In this document: positions 51,101 through 63,702 of the stretch, piece by piece | How positions within the stretch are numbered: position 1 is the stretch's first letter | How the letters are laid out: every line of letters begins with the position of its first letter | DNA from: Mesaphorura yosii | Taxonomy: Eukaryota > Arthropoda > Collembola > Poduromorpha > Tullbergiidae | DNA: 64,000 nt | NCBI GenBank assembly: GCA_009869945.1 | Contig: WIXG01000325.1 | Coordinates: 24,365 to 88,364, forward strand | Reading direction: 5' to 3' | Made by a program: the position numbers and the translations under genes | The notes under the pieces: generated by a model | What the model saw: the letters and a program-made list of their open reading frames with translations, nothing else | What the model was told of the DNA's origin: nothing | The model's database searches: none

Positions 51101-54100
51101 GCAGCCAGAAGACAAAGACAAAGGCTAGCGTGCAGGGAACATGAAAGGATTTGAAACAAAGCGTGCAAATCGAAAGGCACAGGCATAGACAAAGCACAAA
51201 AGTAATCGAGCCGCAGTGAGTTGCGCATAGTGCATAGGCTCAATTTCGATTTCGGTCTCACTGTGCTCTAAATTGTTATTGATATCTCACAACACGTGTG
51301 AAATGAAATGAAATCAGAGTAAAGTATATTATGCCATTATACGTGGTAGGAAATATTTGCTGAATCTCATTTACTCGATTCACGATTTACAAATAGAATT
51401 GGTTTCCTTTCGCACAGGGCTGCTGTGCTTTGTTTTGGCAGCCGATTGAGGAAAGGGAAGGATTCATCATGAAGCCAACCATGCACAAAATGCTCATGTC
51501 TACAGGAGCAAGAAACTACAGACTAATGCAATGCAATGCTTGCCTAATTTGAGGAAAGGGTTCCACTTACTCCTAAAAATATATTTTTCGACGAGTCGAA
51601 TCCAGCTGCGTATACACGTGCTTGATAAGGAGGCTTGCGATCCACAAGAATGCGACACGCGAATCTCGAGATGGTTGATTGCATTGATTTATCAACTCCA
51701 GCTGACTTATCGCCGGCAATCGTATCCATTACCACAAAGTCGATTGGCAACTCTGAAGATCTTCCAATCTGTCGGAAGAAAAACAAAATGCATGGTTGAC
51801 AAACGAGCAAAGCTTGACTTCTTTGACCTCCGCCACGAACCATAACCATAAACAAGAAAATTAGCAAAGCCTTCATCATACCTGAAACATGTCTGTGTCT
51901 TCATCGGGAACGTACTCCACGATCACTGCCTGATTTCTTGAGAGTGTGTATGAAATGGAATGTAGGGAAGTGTCCAAGACGGCCTGAGACGTGTGTGGTT
52001 GGTCGACAATGTAATGCCTTGACCTTTTGATACCATTTGGTTTTTCCCGTCCTACTAAGACAAATTTTGACCGCTGTCTTCCTTTGTCGCCTTGAGGAAG
52101 GTATCCGTTGTACCTGATATACAGAAATATTACATAATATTAAATCATCAACCGTGTCAGGAGTGCCAAGAGCGAAAAATATTGCTATCATGCTATTGTA
52201 TGATTATATAACTAACAGGATGTCGATCGCACTCATGGTTGCGTGAGCTGCAATCGCAAATGCATCTCTCAGTCGCAGTGCAACTTAAAATGCAGTAAAG
52301 CAGGTTAATGCCGTTGTCTCGTCTCAGACTCGAGACTCGTTAAACCGTTCTCGTGGTTCGCAATTTGTGACCTTTGTGTGATCCTCGCTCAATAATTTCA
52401 CTACGAGTATAATTAATTGTTGCTCATCAATTTTTCAACTGCAACATGCAACTTGGTAATTCTACGAACCACGAATACTTCTAAAGTGCTGAAGTCATGT
52501 CATGATAAATCGATTGAAGAAGCCAAAGCCAAACGAGGAATCGAGCCTCGCTTTATGTCTCCACTCCAAAGCAAACAGCAGTAATCCAAGTCCAACTTTC
52601 GCAAGCACGTGCACGAACCGAATTGCAGTGCAACTTTTCAACACATCCTCAGCCAAGGTAGTTTGCCTGAGCACTGAACTAGGAAATAGAAACAAGTCTT
52701 GTCTTGCAGATTATTCATCCAGAACAGAAACCAAACCAAACCAAACCACAACGTGCACCAGGCAGAACCATACCGAGACGAATTAGGTTACCCATGACTT
52801 GTTTTCAGTCAGGCAAAGTGTATTTTTTTTCGGTGCAGGTTAAGCGTGAGAACCATCAATCAATTCCATACTTTATTGCACAGATGAGTTCAAATTTCTT
52901 TCAAGTCTATCCTTCACCCTATATATGTTGAAAAGCTGTGAATAACAAAATCTTAATCTTATTACGTTGCAAATACTCTGAAGTTCGCATTTGCTTGTCT
53001 CAAGCAAGAGCATAGAAATCAAGAAAGACGCGTCCACAAAAGTGGCGGAATTAAGTCATTGAAGCAAGAAGAACAGAGATTCATACTTAAGATTCGTACT
53101 TGTATCTTCTTTAGTCGTCGCTTCGAGCAACAAACAGCTCCGTTTGTGCTCACGTCTTCTGAATCCGATGATTTATACGAAAGATTAACCAAACATGAAA
53201 GAAAATTCTCAGTTCCTATTGCAGAGTATTTTTATGGTTTGGTAAACCGTGCGCCGTGTATTCGCAGCTTGCTCGACTTCTGCTCGCCAGATTTCTTATC
53301 ATTCGTCTTCCGCAATAAATAAAGAAAATATAAAAAGCACTACTCGAATTCCGTTCCGTAAGTAGAGCAAAGACCACAACTGCTGCGCCGTGCCTTGTGC
53401 GTCTGTTACATAATTTGATGGCAAATGAACAAATTCAGCCAGCAAGGCAAAATGAGCGTTCGAAGGAACGCAAAAATTTTTACTCCTGAAATTCAAATGT
53501 GTGAAAATGTGTGCGTGAAAGGTCAACAGACTCAGAAAGCGCGCTTTCCAACTAAAAGCTCAAGGGAAAAGTTAGCAAGCCTCTAAGAATTCAAACCCAG
53601 CTGCTAATTTGCACAATAATAGAACTGGACAGCTGGATGATGGGACGAACACCGGGCCGGGTGTCTGCAAACATTACCTTCCACTTCCTGTACTCCACAC
53701 GCAACACGCGTGACTTGACATACTTTCTCAGAAAGACAAGCCATGAGCGTACGAGAAATGAAAGCCAGACACATTCGGTAATCCGTAATGTAGTGAGCCA
53801 AACAATTAAGTAAAGCTCAGCAGCAGTTTAACATCACTCGACACTCAAAAGTTGTAGTTTCAAAGTTGAATGGAAGGTGAGTAAATAGACAAAGGCATTA
53901 AACTCAAAGTCATACCAAACGCCAAGGAATGTGTGAAAAACCAAAACAAACATTACAAATTCATTTACATTTTTGTTCATGCCCTGCGTTAAAATGGCTG
54001 TGGTTGTAGAAATGCTCAAAGTTGGTGGGTTCGGTTTACAATTTTGCAATCAGAAAGACACGTTTGCAATTCTGCAGTTCCTCCTTCGAGTATTTTTGCA

Positions 54101-55658
54101 TGCCTCTCGCCTGCTGTGCTGTTGCTGCTGGTAAACATGTCGCATGCCATTCCCAGTCCGAACTTCATCACGACACCGTCAAGCACTCGTCAGTTTGCAT
54201 TTTACTCGATTTAAGTTAATGAAACTGTCACTCAGGCTGACTGCTGCAGTCATAAATGTTCTACATGAATACAGAAGTTAATATCAAAACGCAACACAAT
54301 TAGCGTTAATGTGCTGTGCTCTATATTCTTTGAGAGTAATGAGTAATGACTCAAAAATCAGTCAAAACTAATGGATCCATTAACAGAGTTTGAGAACCAG
54401 AACTTCCTTCTGGTGGTTTAACTTAAGCTGAGCTGACCACAAATGAACAGCGTCAGTACACCACTTTCTTAGTTTTGGTTAGCGCGAAACAGTTCTGCCG
54501 CTCTCGCTTTGTCTGTCCTGTTTGAGGATTATGGATTGTAGTGCCACATCCGTTTGGTAGCCACTAAAACTCATCTCGAGCGACAAAAGTTGATTAAAAG
54601 GGACACATGAAAAATGAGCCTCATTATTGCGCCTTGTGTGCTATGAGAAGTTGGTTCTGTCATCTCGTTCCCATTTCTTGAGGTAGAAAAGCTTTATGAT
54701 TCATGAAGGCTCTCACGTCACCGTCACGTCGGGCGAAAAGACAAACGATAAGGTCGCACTTTGATATGATATCGACAAAAGTTCATGACTCATAAATCGT
54801 AAAATCTATTTTGAGAGAGCGACTGTCTCAACTTTTATCATCCAAATTCTTATTTGAAGATAGGACACAAAACTTGCTCTCACTCTTAGGGCACGGTCGG
54901 ATATTATGTCATTTATTTTGGTCTTCGATTGTCCCCAGCCATTAAAAAATGACAGCGGTGAGAAAGAGCGACAATTTAGTCTCGTGATTACGTAAAGTGT
55001 TCTTGAACTAATTGAATCATGACAGACGGCACAAGGCCAAGTCGCAAATCCTTGCACATGCACATTGTGCATGACCAAAACAATTAAAAAGGATATCACA
55101 AAATCTATTATGAATTGTGTGAGACGAGACACATTTAGAAGAATAACAGTGCTTGTCTCGTTCGCGTGTGACAATTCATGGGAGCAATGGATAATCAGTC
55201 CAAGCACAAACCGTGTATGTATGAGTGTGCGAATTACGAATGCGAAGTCAAAAATTGGCATGAAGGTCACGGGTCACAAACTAGGCAGTAAAGATATGGT
55301 GCGAGTTAAAAGGTCTGTAATTAGAAAACTCCCGAGTAGCGGTTAATAAATAATACTCTTGTTTGCAGGATGCTAGCTGAATTAATTAATTCCTGGGTAG
55401 CTCTGATCTGGCTAGTCATTTCGCTAACGAGTTAATTGACGTCATTCCACTTCCACTGAACACTTTGAATTTTTGCGACCGAATCGTCTATTACAGGATT
55501 ATCGAATCGTATGGAATTAATAAGATGGCTTCTTACCCGAGAACAACGAGCTCTCCATACTTCACCGGTTGTCCAGCGTTGGTTGGAATGACTCCCTGTC
55601 CATCCTGAGGAACTTGAGTCTCTTCGTTCTGAGAACTCAAGGGGTCGAGCTGTCCCAT
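48115..55658 (-). CDS. Pli: Pellino, FHA/RING-like E3 ubiquitin ligase of Toll/IL-1 signalling
   Basis: Pellino binds phosphorylated IRAK/Pelle kinases and ubiquitinates signalling partners in the cytoplasm. Nine exons (minus): 55658-55537, 52113-51882, 51768-51571, 49248-48961, 48881-48822, 48754-48684, 48605-48523, 48442-48328, 48241-48115, giving 431 aa, slightly longer than human Pellino-1. The N-terminal half is the FHA-type substrate-binding domain: VKYGELVVLG, HSISYTLSRNQAVIVEY, DTDMFQIGRSSELPIDFVV, STISRFACRI and YAAGFDSSKNIFLGE. The C-terminal half is the RING-like zinc domain: QCPVGLNTL, YLKCGHVQGKHEWG, CPLC, the CGP..HAFYPCGHMASE block and ECPFCATPL. All family landmarks and exon phases are present. 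Introns 1 (3.4 kb) and 3 (2.3 kb) are long. Confidence 0.96.
49249..51570 (-). other. Pellino intron 3 (2.3 kb)
   Basis: Lies between the FHA exon ending NIFLG and the next exon starting EKASKWDE. AT-rich, with short GCAAT repeats near 50230 and 51530. No gene is seen. Confidence 0.75.
52114..55536 (-). other. Pellino intron 1 (3.4 kb)
   Basis: Lies between the first exon (ending VVLG) and the exon starting with YNGYLPQGD. It contains an open frame of 154 codons on the minus strand (54806-55270) that I cannot assign and that looks like chance. Nothing else is recognisable. Confidence 0.75.
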
Positions 55659-57837
55659 TTTAAGTACTTTTGCGATGCGCTGACGCTAACGCTGGGTGCT
55701 GGCTGAATTCCGGTGCCGTGTATTCACAAAATGCGAGTCAAACGGAAACAACTAACCCAGTTCTTCACACGTTATCTGCACTAGTTCTCTGTCAGACACG
55801 ATAAGATAGCCCAGTTTTATCTTACGTTATGAGGTTACATCAGTTACATGGCAGCCAGTCTATGCTTTGCAGATGTTGTAATGTTTGCACTGGAACACGG
55901 CATTTCGCTCGTGTAAAACCTTAAACATCTACTGCAGAATATTGAGATGCATTTGGTTAATTGCTGGCACATTAAACACAAAACCTTGAACAGTTAACAC
56001 AAGACGATACATAAGATGAGACTTATCTAGCCACGGAATTGAGTTCTAAGGTGGGAGCTATGTCACAGTGTATGAATGCTCTTCTGAGTCTTCTTCCAAG
56101 TTACTCACTGTTCTTCTCTTTGCCTGGTTCTTCCTGAGACTTGAGTCATTTGTTGTAGATTATTATGCCTAGGCATAGTTTCACGAATTTCAGGACGAAA
56201 GTATTGTCGTACTTTGTATGCTAAACAAAGTAGTTGCAACGAAAACACAACAATGACTGGGTGGGTGAAGTGAAGGCAATGAATGGCTTCGTATACAGAA
56301 TGATTATGGAAAAACTCTTGGTTGCTGGCTGGTTTAATGCTTGTAGATAGTTTCACAGGATGTAACTGTCGGTCGACTAATACTTCCACACCTGGTGAGT
56401 TCACGGCAACCTTTCTGCTGTTGGTGTACCTTGCTGAGTGTCGTCTGTTCCGGGGTCGCACTCCACTCTCGCACTTGGACCTGTAAAAGTAGGAAAGGGT
56501 TGGGCTTAAGTGATATAAATCACCTGAACTGCAACTCTCAGGCGTCTCAGATCAACTGATAGCTACGAAAATTAAAATACGGAACAACTCTTTCAGAATT
56601 TCCGATTTGATGACATTTTTGAAGGCTCAGGCTTGTTTGGAAATTCAGAATCCGTACACAGCTTTCATATATTCGCTTGGGCGTGTCATGATTTCATTGA
56701 AACCATTAAAATCAAAATCGAATATAAGTATTGCTGGTTATGTTATGGATAACTTATGGATCGATTATTATGGATCTTACGGGTTTACGCATGCAATTGA
56801 GGCTGCAAAGGTCTGTCGCTCTTCGTGAGAATTTGTAGCATGTGCGAATGCCAAATGCCAAAATTTAAATGAAAATGCTAGCGCAACTCCACTGATCTAG
56901 TCTTTAAAGATCACACTGAACTCGAATCAATTTCGTTACATTTACACTAGCCTCGGCACGATTTGCTCACATCTTTTGGCGTCAAAAATATTATCAACTG
57001 CAAAATTTCGTCAACACGCCAATGTTTACCTTTGGTATGTCTGATTGGCTCTGTTGCGTCGTGTGTCAATGAAAGTCACCGTCACCTCTCACGAGTTCGA
57101 TATCTTATTAACATACGTGCAGAGATAATAAATTATTAACTCGTCCGCAAATGATGAGATAATTGTGCGATTGTATCACTATTTATGTCAGCCAAGTCAG
57201 AGAAATGTCAAGTTTGTCAAGACTTGCTTGCTGCACATTTTTATGTTGAGTTATGCACAACACAAATATTTTAATTGGATTCACCTGCTGTGCTTGCTTC
57301 TTGCTTGCCTGCCGTGGCTTTGTAGCTGCTTGCTGCCTGTTTGTTGTTGCTGGTTTGCCTGCGCGTATATCACTGACTTACACTGAAATCCTAAACGACT
57401 GTCTATCTTGCAGAGCAGAACTTGCAGCACTGCACTGTACTACTGCATTGAGTGTGAGCGTGAGATGTAAACATAACCTATTTCTATACACTTTATATCG
57501 GGAAGCAGCAGCGTACCATCGCGCAGCAGCAACAACACAACACAGCCTTCAACTGCTTGGCTTGAAGGCGAATAAATTCAAAAAAGATGGCAGCGCTCAA
57601 CTTCAACTAACCTCAGCACTTGATTGTTCACTTTCTCTTTCACGTTCACGAGTAAATTAATTCGAAAAAATTAATAAACTGATTGTATAATTTATCGTGC
57701 CGTGTTTTGGAGTCGTATTCAGTGAAATGAAGGCGCAGGACGTCTTTTTTGTAGCTGGACAACATGATTTTGAAGAATTAAACCTGGTTAATTGCTGATT
57801 AAGGCACTTTTGTATTAGAGCACAGCTCTGAATTCGC
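55659..57837. other. Divergent intergenic region between Pellino and the F-box gene
   Basis: 2.2 kb holds both promoters. A minus-strand open stretch at about 56107-56480 is bounded by acceptor-like TTTTACAG and donor-like GTGAGT. It could be a non-coding 5' exon of Pellino, but nothing in its translation is recognisable. No TATA box is convincing. Confidence 0.5.
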
Positions 57838-59459
57838 ATGGGTATCGATACTTTAGACCCGTTTGTACTGAAGTTGTGTGGTAAGTTGACAATAATCAAG
57901 TGAAGGTACGAGGTACCTCATACAAAGATTATAAAATATTACTAATATTGTTGAATTTGTTGCTCTTCAGCCCGAAATCAGCTCAAGGACGTTCCTAAAG
58001 GCATGAGTAAACACTCTCAAGATGACTTTTGCATGTTTGATGGCATGGCCAATGAGGTCCTACTGATTATTCTAAGCTATTTGCCAACCCGAGATCGATG
58101 GAGTATTTCCAGGTAATTGTTTTGGGGTTAAGTGAGGAACGTGACTTGTTTTGCCGTTTGCCTAATTCGTTTCCTTGTGCGTGTTGCAGAACTTGTCAAA
58201 GGTTCAAGACTCTTTACAATGAGAAGAAGCTATGGACTAAAATTGATGTACCGCCTGAGCTCGAAAATCACGAAACTTTGCAACACATTTTAAAGTCATG
58301 CATAAATAGTCGAACAGAGTTTCTAAGAATTGTTGGAACTAGTCATGGATCCCAGGTTGCATCCAGAAATAGTGTGCCACCGTCATTGCTTCTAGATGCG
58401 ATCAGCAATACCAAGAGAAGAGTCACTCTAGACGAATGCTTGTCTGATAGTGATTCAGATGATGGCAGACGAAAGAACAAACGAAGGAGGATATCTCCAC
58501 AAACCCCTCCGCCGGCGAAAGCCGAAGAAAATTATGCAAATTTGATCGAGCTGCATCTGATCAGGCAGAAATTGGATGGTAAAGCTGTGAACCTACGCGA
58601 ATTTCCAACGTCACTTCGAATTTTGAATCTGTCTGGAACCGATATCTCACACGTGACTGAAGGGAGCGGCTACTTCAGGGTGAGTTCTTTTGAAATTTTG
58701 TTATAAATATGGCATGGCATCAATTAATCAGTAATGTGAATTTGCAGGACATATCGTATTATTTGGTGAACTTGGAAGACTTGGACATGAGTGACTGCAC
58801 CTGGATAACTTCGCACGCCTTACTTGCATTAAGCAAACTTCCTTCTCTGTTGAGGCTTAGCTTAAAAGGATGCCGAGGAATTGGAAACTGTATCGCCTAC
58901 GTGTCGTTAGCTATGCGGCTTGGATTTAGAAAGCTAAAAGTAAGATTTTGATTTAGTACTGCGGTACTGGTTGACGAGCTCATATAAACCTCACTGATTG
59001 ATTTTTGACAGATTCTCGATGTCACGAATACCAGATTTAGAGGCCCAGACATCGATTGTTCTTCTTACCTGCCATGTCTTGAAGAGTTTTATGTCGGAGA
59101 GTATGACAAATTCGACACTAGCATTGATTACTATTCCCTCTCAATGGATATCAATTTTGGATACTTTCGAGATTCGCCTACTTTGAAGGTATACTACGCG
59201 TTAGTTCGAAGCGAACCGTGAACTATTTCATACTCGTAAGATGCCAACAGTGGATAACAGTTTTGTGGCATTTCAGGTTATTGATATCAGCGGATGTGTA
59301 GTCACCGACAATATTTTCGAAACATTTGCATCGCTGCCGAATATTTACAAAATTATCGCACATTTCACGAATCTGACGGACATTGGAATCAAAGATTTCA
59401 AGAAACTGAAGCCATCTTGTATTATTGAGAAGGAAGACGAGCCTTGTCTTGAGAGTTAG
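57838..59459 (+). CDS. F-box / leucine-rich-repeat protein
   Basis: Six exons: 57838-57880, 57971-58112, 58190-58679, 58748-58939, 59012-59188, 59277-59459, giving 408 aa with all phases matching. The F-box (about residues 37-80) reads FDGMANEVLLIILSYLPT, then SRTCQRFKTLYNEKKLW. F-box proteins bind Skp1 and bring substrates to SCF ubiquitin ligases. A Lys/Arg cluster (RRKNKRRR) after a Ser/Asp run is a likely nuclear localisation signal. Several irregular leucine-rich repeats follow (LRILNLSGTDIS, LEDLDMSDCTWI, LRLSLKGCRGIG, LKILDVTNTRF, IDISGCVVT). The first 14-codon exon was chosen because its donor phase fits the next exon. A start at 58003, inside exon 2, is an alternative. I cannot place it in a named FBXL family. 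Confidence 0.85.
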
Positions 59460-59678
59460 GATTCTGACATTTTCACCTTTTTCTTCACAATTGCTGTACA
59501 ATTATGATACACATCTATCTGAACAATTCATTATCAATCGCCTTTGGAGTAGTCTTTACCTTGTCCCTTGTTCTTTGTATCAAACGTAATTACGTAATTG
59601 CTGATTGTCATAGTCAATTAATGTGCCAGGCAAGAGCAAGCTTGTGAGTTTTACATTTCATACATTCTTCGTATATGC

Positions 59679-59684
59679 TTTATT
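59679..59684 (-). terminator. Poly(A) signal AATAAA for S-formylglutathione hydrolase
   Basis: A minus-strand AATAAA lies 62 bp after the ESD stop codon, between two convergent genes. Confidence 0.55.
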
Positions 59685-59745
59685 TTCTTCTTCAATATAA
59701 TCTGTATTATTCCATTAGAGATGTAGGTTGCAATTAGATTTTCGA

Positions 59746-60837
59746 TTAGAGGTTGTTTAAGATTTGAGCATGGTGTTTGATATGATCGGCCACGAAAGTT
59801 GCAATGAAGTAATACGAATGATTAAAGCCATTTTGCATTCGCAAGTTGAGTTTTATGTTGACGGCGTTCGAGTCGGCTGCAGCCTTCAAATTCGACGGCA
59901 TCAGGTGCGTCTCCAAAAAATCGTCCTCCGAGCCCTGCAAGTGCAAATTATTTTATCTGAATTGCACTTCGAAATTCATCACCACACAACATACAATCAG
60001 AAAATGTAGTGTACCTGATCAACGAGTATGTCTCTCGCCGGCCCGTCGTAAGTCTTGATAAGCTCACAGGAGTCGTACTTAGTCCATTCTGCCTTATTTG
60101 CCTCGCCAAAAAAGACCGGAAAGGCTGTGTCGCGTCCCCACTTGCTCACAGTCGGGTTGCAAATTGGTGCAAACGCTGAAATCGATTTGAAGAGGGTTGG
60201 ATTCCTCAGGCCACAAACCATTGCACCATGACCGCCCATGCTACAAATAACGAGTGAAATTAGATTTTGTGATTTATCAAGGCGGACGGCTTCATATGAA
60301 GTTTTCGAACCTGTGCCCAGTTATGCCAAAATGGCCAGTGGTTGGGAAGTGTTCTTGAATTAATTTTGGAAGCTCGCTTGTCACGTACGAATACATTCGA
60401 TAGTGTTTTGACCAGGGCTCCAGAAGAGCGTCCACGTAAAATCCGGCCCCCTCACCGACTTCCCATGAATCTTTTTCACCAGGAAGGTTCAGGCCGCCTG
60501 TAAATGGCAAAAAATTGCTTCCCATAAGCTTCAGTTAGGGATCGGGAGTTATCTTAACTAGCATAAACTTACGAGGGCTTGTGTCCGGTCCAATGACAAT
60601 AAGCTCATTTTCGCTCGCATATTTCTGGAATCCTGATTTGAATATGAAGTTCTCTTCACTGCATGTAAGCCCCGACAAAAAGAATAGGACGTTGAATTTC
60701 TTATTGGAAGTTGCGGGCTCGTAGAGTGAAAATTTCATGGAGCAGTTCAGTTCCTTGCTGAAGTGACGGTAAACCATTTGATAGCCATTGAAACACTTGT
60801 TCTTAGAAACCAATTCGAGTGTTGATGCTGCAGCCAT
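59746..60837 (-). CDS. ESD: S-formylglutathione hydrolase (esterase D)
   Basis: This cytosolic serine hydrolase releases formate and glutathione from S-formylglutathione, the last step of glutathione-dependent formaldehyde detoxification. Four exons (minus): 60837-60573, 60497-60311, 60240-60015, 59934-59746, giving 288 aa against about 282 in human. Landmarks run in order: SNKCF-like [51 protein letters not shown], nucleophile GHSMGGHGA (Ser about 151, its codon split by intron 2), [17 protein letters not shown] (acid about 230) and [20 protein letters not shown] (His about 265). Nothing is missing. The start [16 protein letters not shown] fits the family, and in-frame codons upstream lack another ATG of better context. 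Confidence 0.96.
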
Positions 60838-61949
60838 TTTAGATTCAGCTTCAGGTGGTCCTCTGACTCTGTGACACAATTAATTCCAGGTACTGCTAAT
60901 GCAATTGACAGAATTATTGGTACGTGACCTTCAACTGCGGGTGAATGTCACTATTCCGGTTGTGCATACAAGTCACAGGGTGTTGTTAAAAGAGAAGAGA
61001 TTTTCCGCCGGGACCTTTCTTTAGATTCAATATTGAACGTCCAATGCAGCCCGCTTTTAAAGCGAAGCGTGACCATCGCGAGGCATCTCGATACTGTCAA
61101 CCTCGAAATGTGACCAATACTCATACGTTCTGACAATCCTCATCTTACTATTCCCATTCCCGTGTACTGGAAGGATTTCATGCCAATGTCATCATCGACA
61201 TATGATTACAGATTACGTGATGAGTAATTCATAAAGAATGCAGCTTGCCTTGAACTTGTTTTCTATTTTGGCACAATCCAAATCACGCCCTGCATCTGCT
61301 TGCATCTTAAAGGATTATTTTTCAGGTTCTTCCTGGAGGCGTAGCGTGGAATGGAAAGACCCATCACTATTTGTATTTCATCAGCCATCAAGACCCTCTC
61401 ATAGTACATTACCTCACCTGCACCCTTTTTGCATGTACCTTTGTTGTGACGTGCCGAAGTAATGAACGAAGGCGAAGGACCTTGAGTCCTTCTCAAGAAA
61501 AGAAAACCTCGAACTTGAGATGCGTCAGAAGGAATTTCGGATTCCAGAAGTGGGTCAGCTCTTCAATTTGTTCATAACTTCATATCGCGTGCTTTTTCTG
61601 CCCATTGCATACCTTCATGGCATAATACTCATGGAGACTCGTGGTTCCTTCGATCATATGAATCTTGCAAAGGTACCACCATACTACTGAGCAACTGCAG
61701 GGCTAAGTAATTAGATCACCCACCGTATGCTTCGAGTTCCATCGTTTCGTGCAGGGATGGTTTTGATGCTCACGTAACAATTGCAGAATGCAACAAGAAT
61801 ACTTGTGCAGGTACTGCACATCATTATGTAATTACATTCTTCAAAGAAAAGGAAGCGCTCGGAGTCCTTCTCTCATTTTGCCTTTCTCCAGTTTAGTTCG
61901 TTTTATGATCTCTTCTTGGAGCCATCCCGGTAAACCGCTCGTTGCCATC
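60838..61949. other. Divergent intergenic region between ESD and the secreted-protein gene
   Basis: 1.1 kb with promoters on both sides. The plus-strand frame is open back to 61788, which offers an earlier ATG for the downstream gene, but the signal peptide favours the ATG at 61950. No other coding region is supported. Confidence 0.6.
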
Positions 61950-63702
61950 ATGGAGTCAATTCTACACTTTTTTCTTATATCTGCGTTCCTATCGGTAAAT
62001 TCAGCTTTAATAGTTTACCCCGCGGAAGTCCATTCTGCTCGAGCCGGTGAAGTGCCGGGAGACGTGTCCATTTCCCGTGAGAGTGTGAGCGTTAGCTCCA
62101 GCGAAGCAATTGCACGAGTAATGAATTCCATGCCCAAAGCTGAACTCGTGGAAGAAAAGCCGATTCTTGTCAAAAGTTCGAATCAAATTGTGTTTGAGGA
62201 TGACACACAACAAAGTAAGGCAGAAACAAATCCTGTCAGTGGCTTACGAGGAGGTAAACTTCCACCGAAGGACCTGGAAGCCTTGAACTCGAGTAAATCT
62301 AAGGAAAGTTTCAAGTCATCAGAGAGTGACGCAGAAAAAGTGAAGCCAACAGCGGAAAAAGTAAAGGTTGAGTCAGAGCCTGTGCCTTCGATGAAACCTG
62401 TTGACATTGGCGTGGCTCACGTGGAAATTCCTTTGGAAAGTGACAAAGCCAATCTGCATCCGAGTTACTTGTTGAAGCACTTCTTGTCAAATGACCAATC
62501 GGGTAAACACAAAAGTTCATATAATTGGGTCACGATCAATGATGTACTCAAAAGCTCGTAATACAGATAAACGCGTCTTTTCAGAGGATACGGGTCCGAT
62601 AATCTTGAAACCCGCATTTGTACAAAAGAAGTCCATAATCGCCGAAATTGCGGAACGACCTTGCTTTTATTGTGCGAGATTTGGCGAAGGCCTGAGTATT
62701 GGACGCACAGCTGGTGCTGCTGGAGGAGCTGCCACTGATAGGCAGTACAGGTTCGAGGACTTCGTATCGAGCCCTCAGGAGACAATAATTGACTTGGATA
62801 GTAGAGAGTTGATGAGGCGAAGAAAAAACTTCCATGTAAGCCAAAGCCGTTGAATTATGTTTATTTTTGTATCTAAATACCATTTCATCTAAAGCTCGGA
62901 CTAATTTGTTTAATGTCGTGCATAGAGAGTATCATCGTTGCTTCCTGGACACCGATCACTCCACAAAACTGGTCCAGACATTCTTCTTCCTAATCAAGGG
63001 ACTCCAGTGCCAGTTAGCGATCCGAAGCCCGCCGTGACCACCTTCCCCAAAGCGTCAAGATCATTTTGGACTACGATGCTTGCATTCTGGCCATTCAGTA
63101 ATGCCAAGAAACAAGAACGGCCACAGCCACAAGTACAAAATCCAACGGAACGACTTCTGCTTGCGCCTGGAATTCTAAGACTGAAATCTATGCTTCCAAG
63201 TCCGGATGAAGACATTATCATCAGGCCAAATCCAACTCCGACCCCAAAGCCCTTGGCGATTGAGGATATTTTAATGCAATCACAATCGTCGAGCAGCAAC
63301 ACTTTCAATACGATGAACGAAATTCACGAGGAGTTGAACAAGCAGAACGCTGTCAAATTGCAGTCGACGGAACCGCCTTTGAGTCCCCAAATCCCTGTGC
63401 TCAAGATTGAGGGACATGTGTCTGAGGGACCAGCCTTAGCTCCAAGGAATATGGCGCCTGGACCTGGACATCGACCTCAACGTGCCTTCCGCGGTCTTCT
63501 TCCATTTTATACTGTGGTTGAAAGCGAACCAACGCCAGCGCCACCAGCACAAGCGCTAGTGGAAGTAGAATTACCAACTCGGGCACCAGTCGAGAGAGAG
63601 TCGTGGGCCCAAATAAGCCCTGCAGCTTTGGCTCCGTCGCCATTACAAATTCAGTGTCCATACTTGACCCGTACTCGACACGTTCAGACTTCTCAGTCGT
63701 AA
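61950..63702 (+). CDS. Secreted proline/serine-rich protein of unknown family, possibly 3' incomplete
   Basis: I do not recognise this protein. Three exons are supported by phase: 61950-62502, 62585-62835, 62926-63702, giving 526 aa if the TAA at 63700 is used. The start at 61950 gives a clean signal peptide (MESILHFFLISAFLSVNSALIV). Exon 1 is charged and Ser/Lys/Glu rich. Exon 2 holds the only ordered-looking block, with a CFYC pair, a Gly/Ala run (RTAGAAGGAATDRQYRFEDF) and a basic end (RRRKNFH). Exon 3 is Pro/Ser/Ala rich with PTPTPKPL and PTPAPPAQA stretches. The reading frame ends in a strong donor context (CAGTC|GTAAGT at 63699), so a further exon outside the window is quite possible. 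It is probably an extracellular or matrix protein. Confidence 0.65.
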
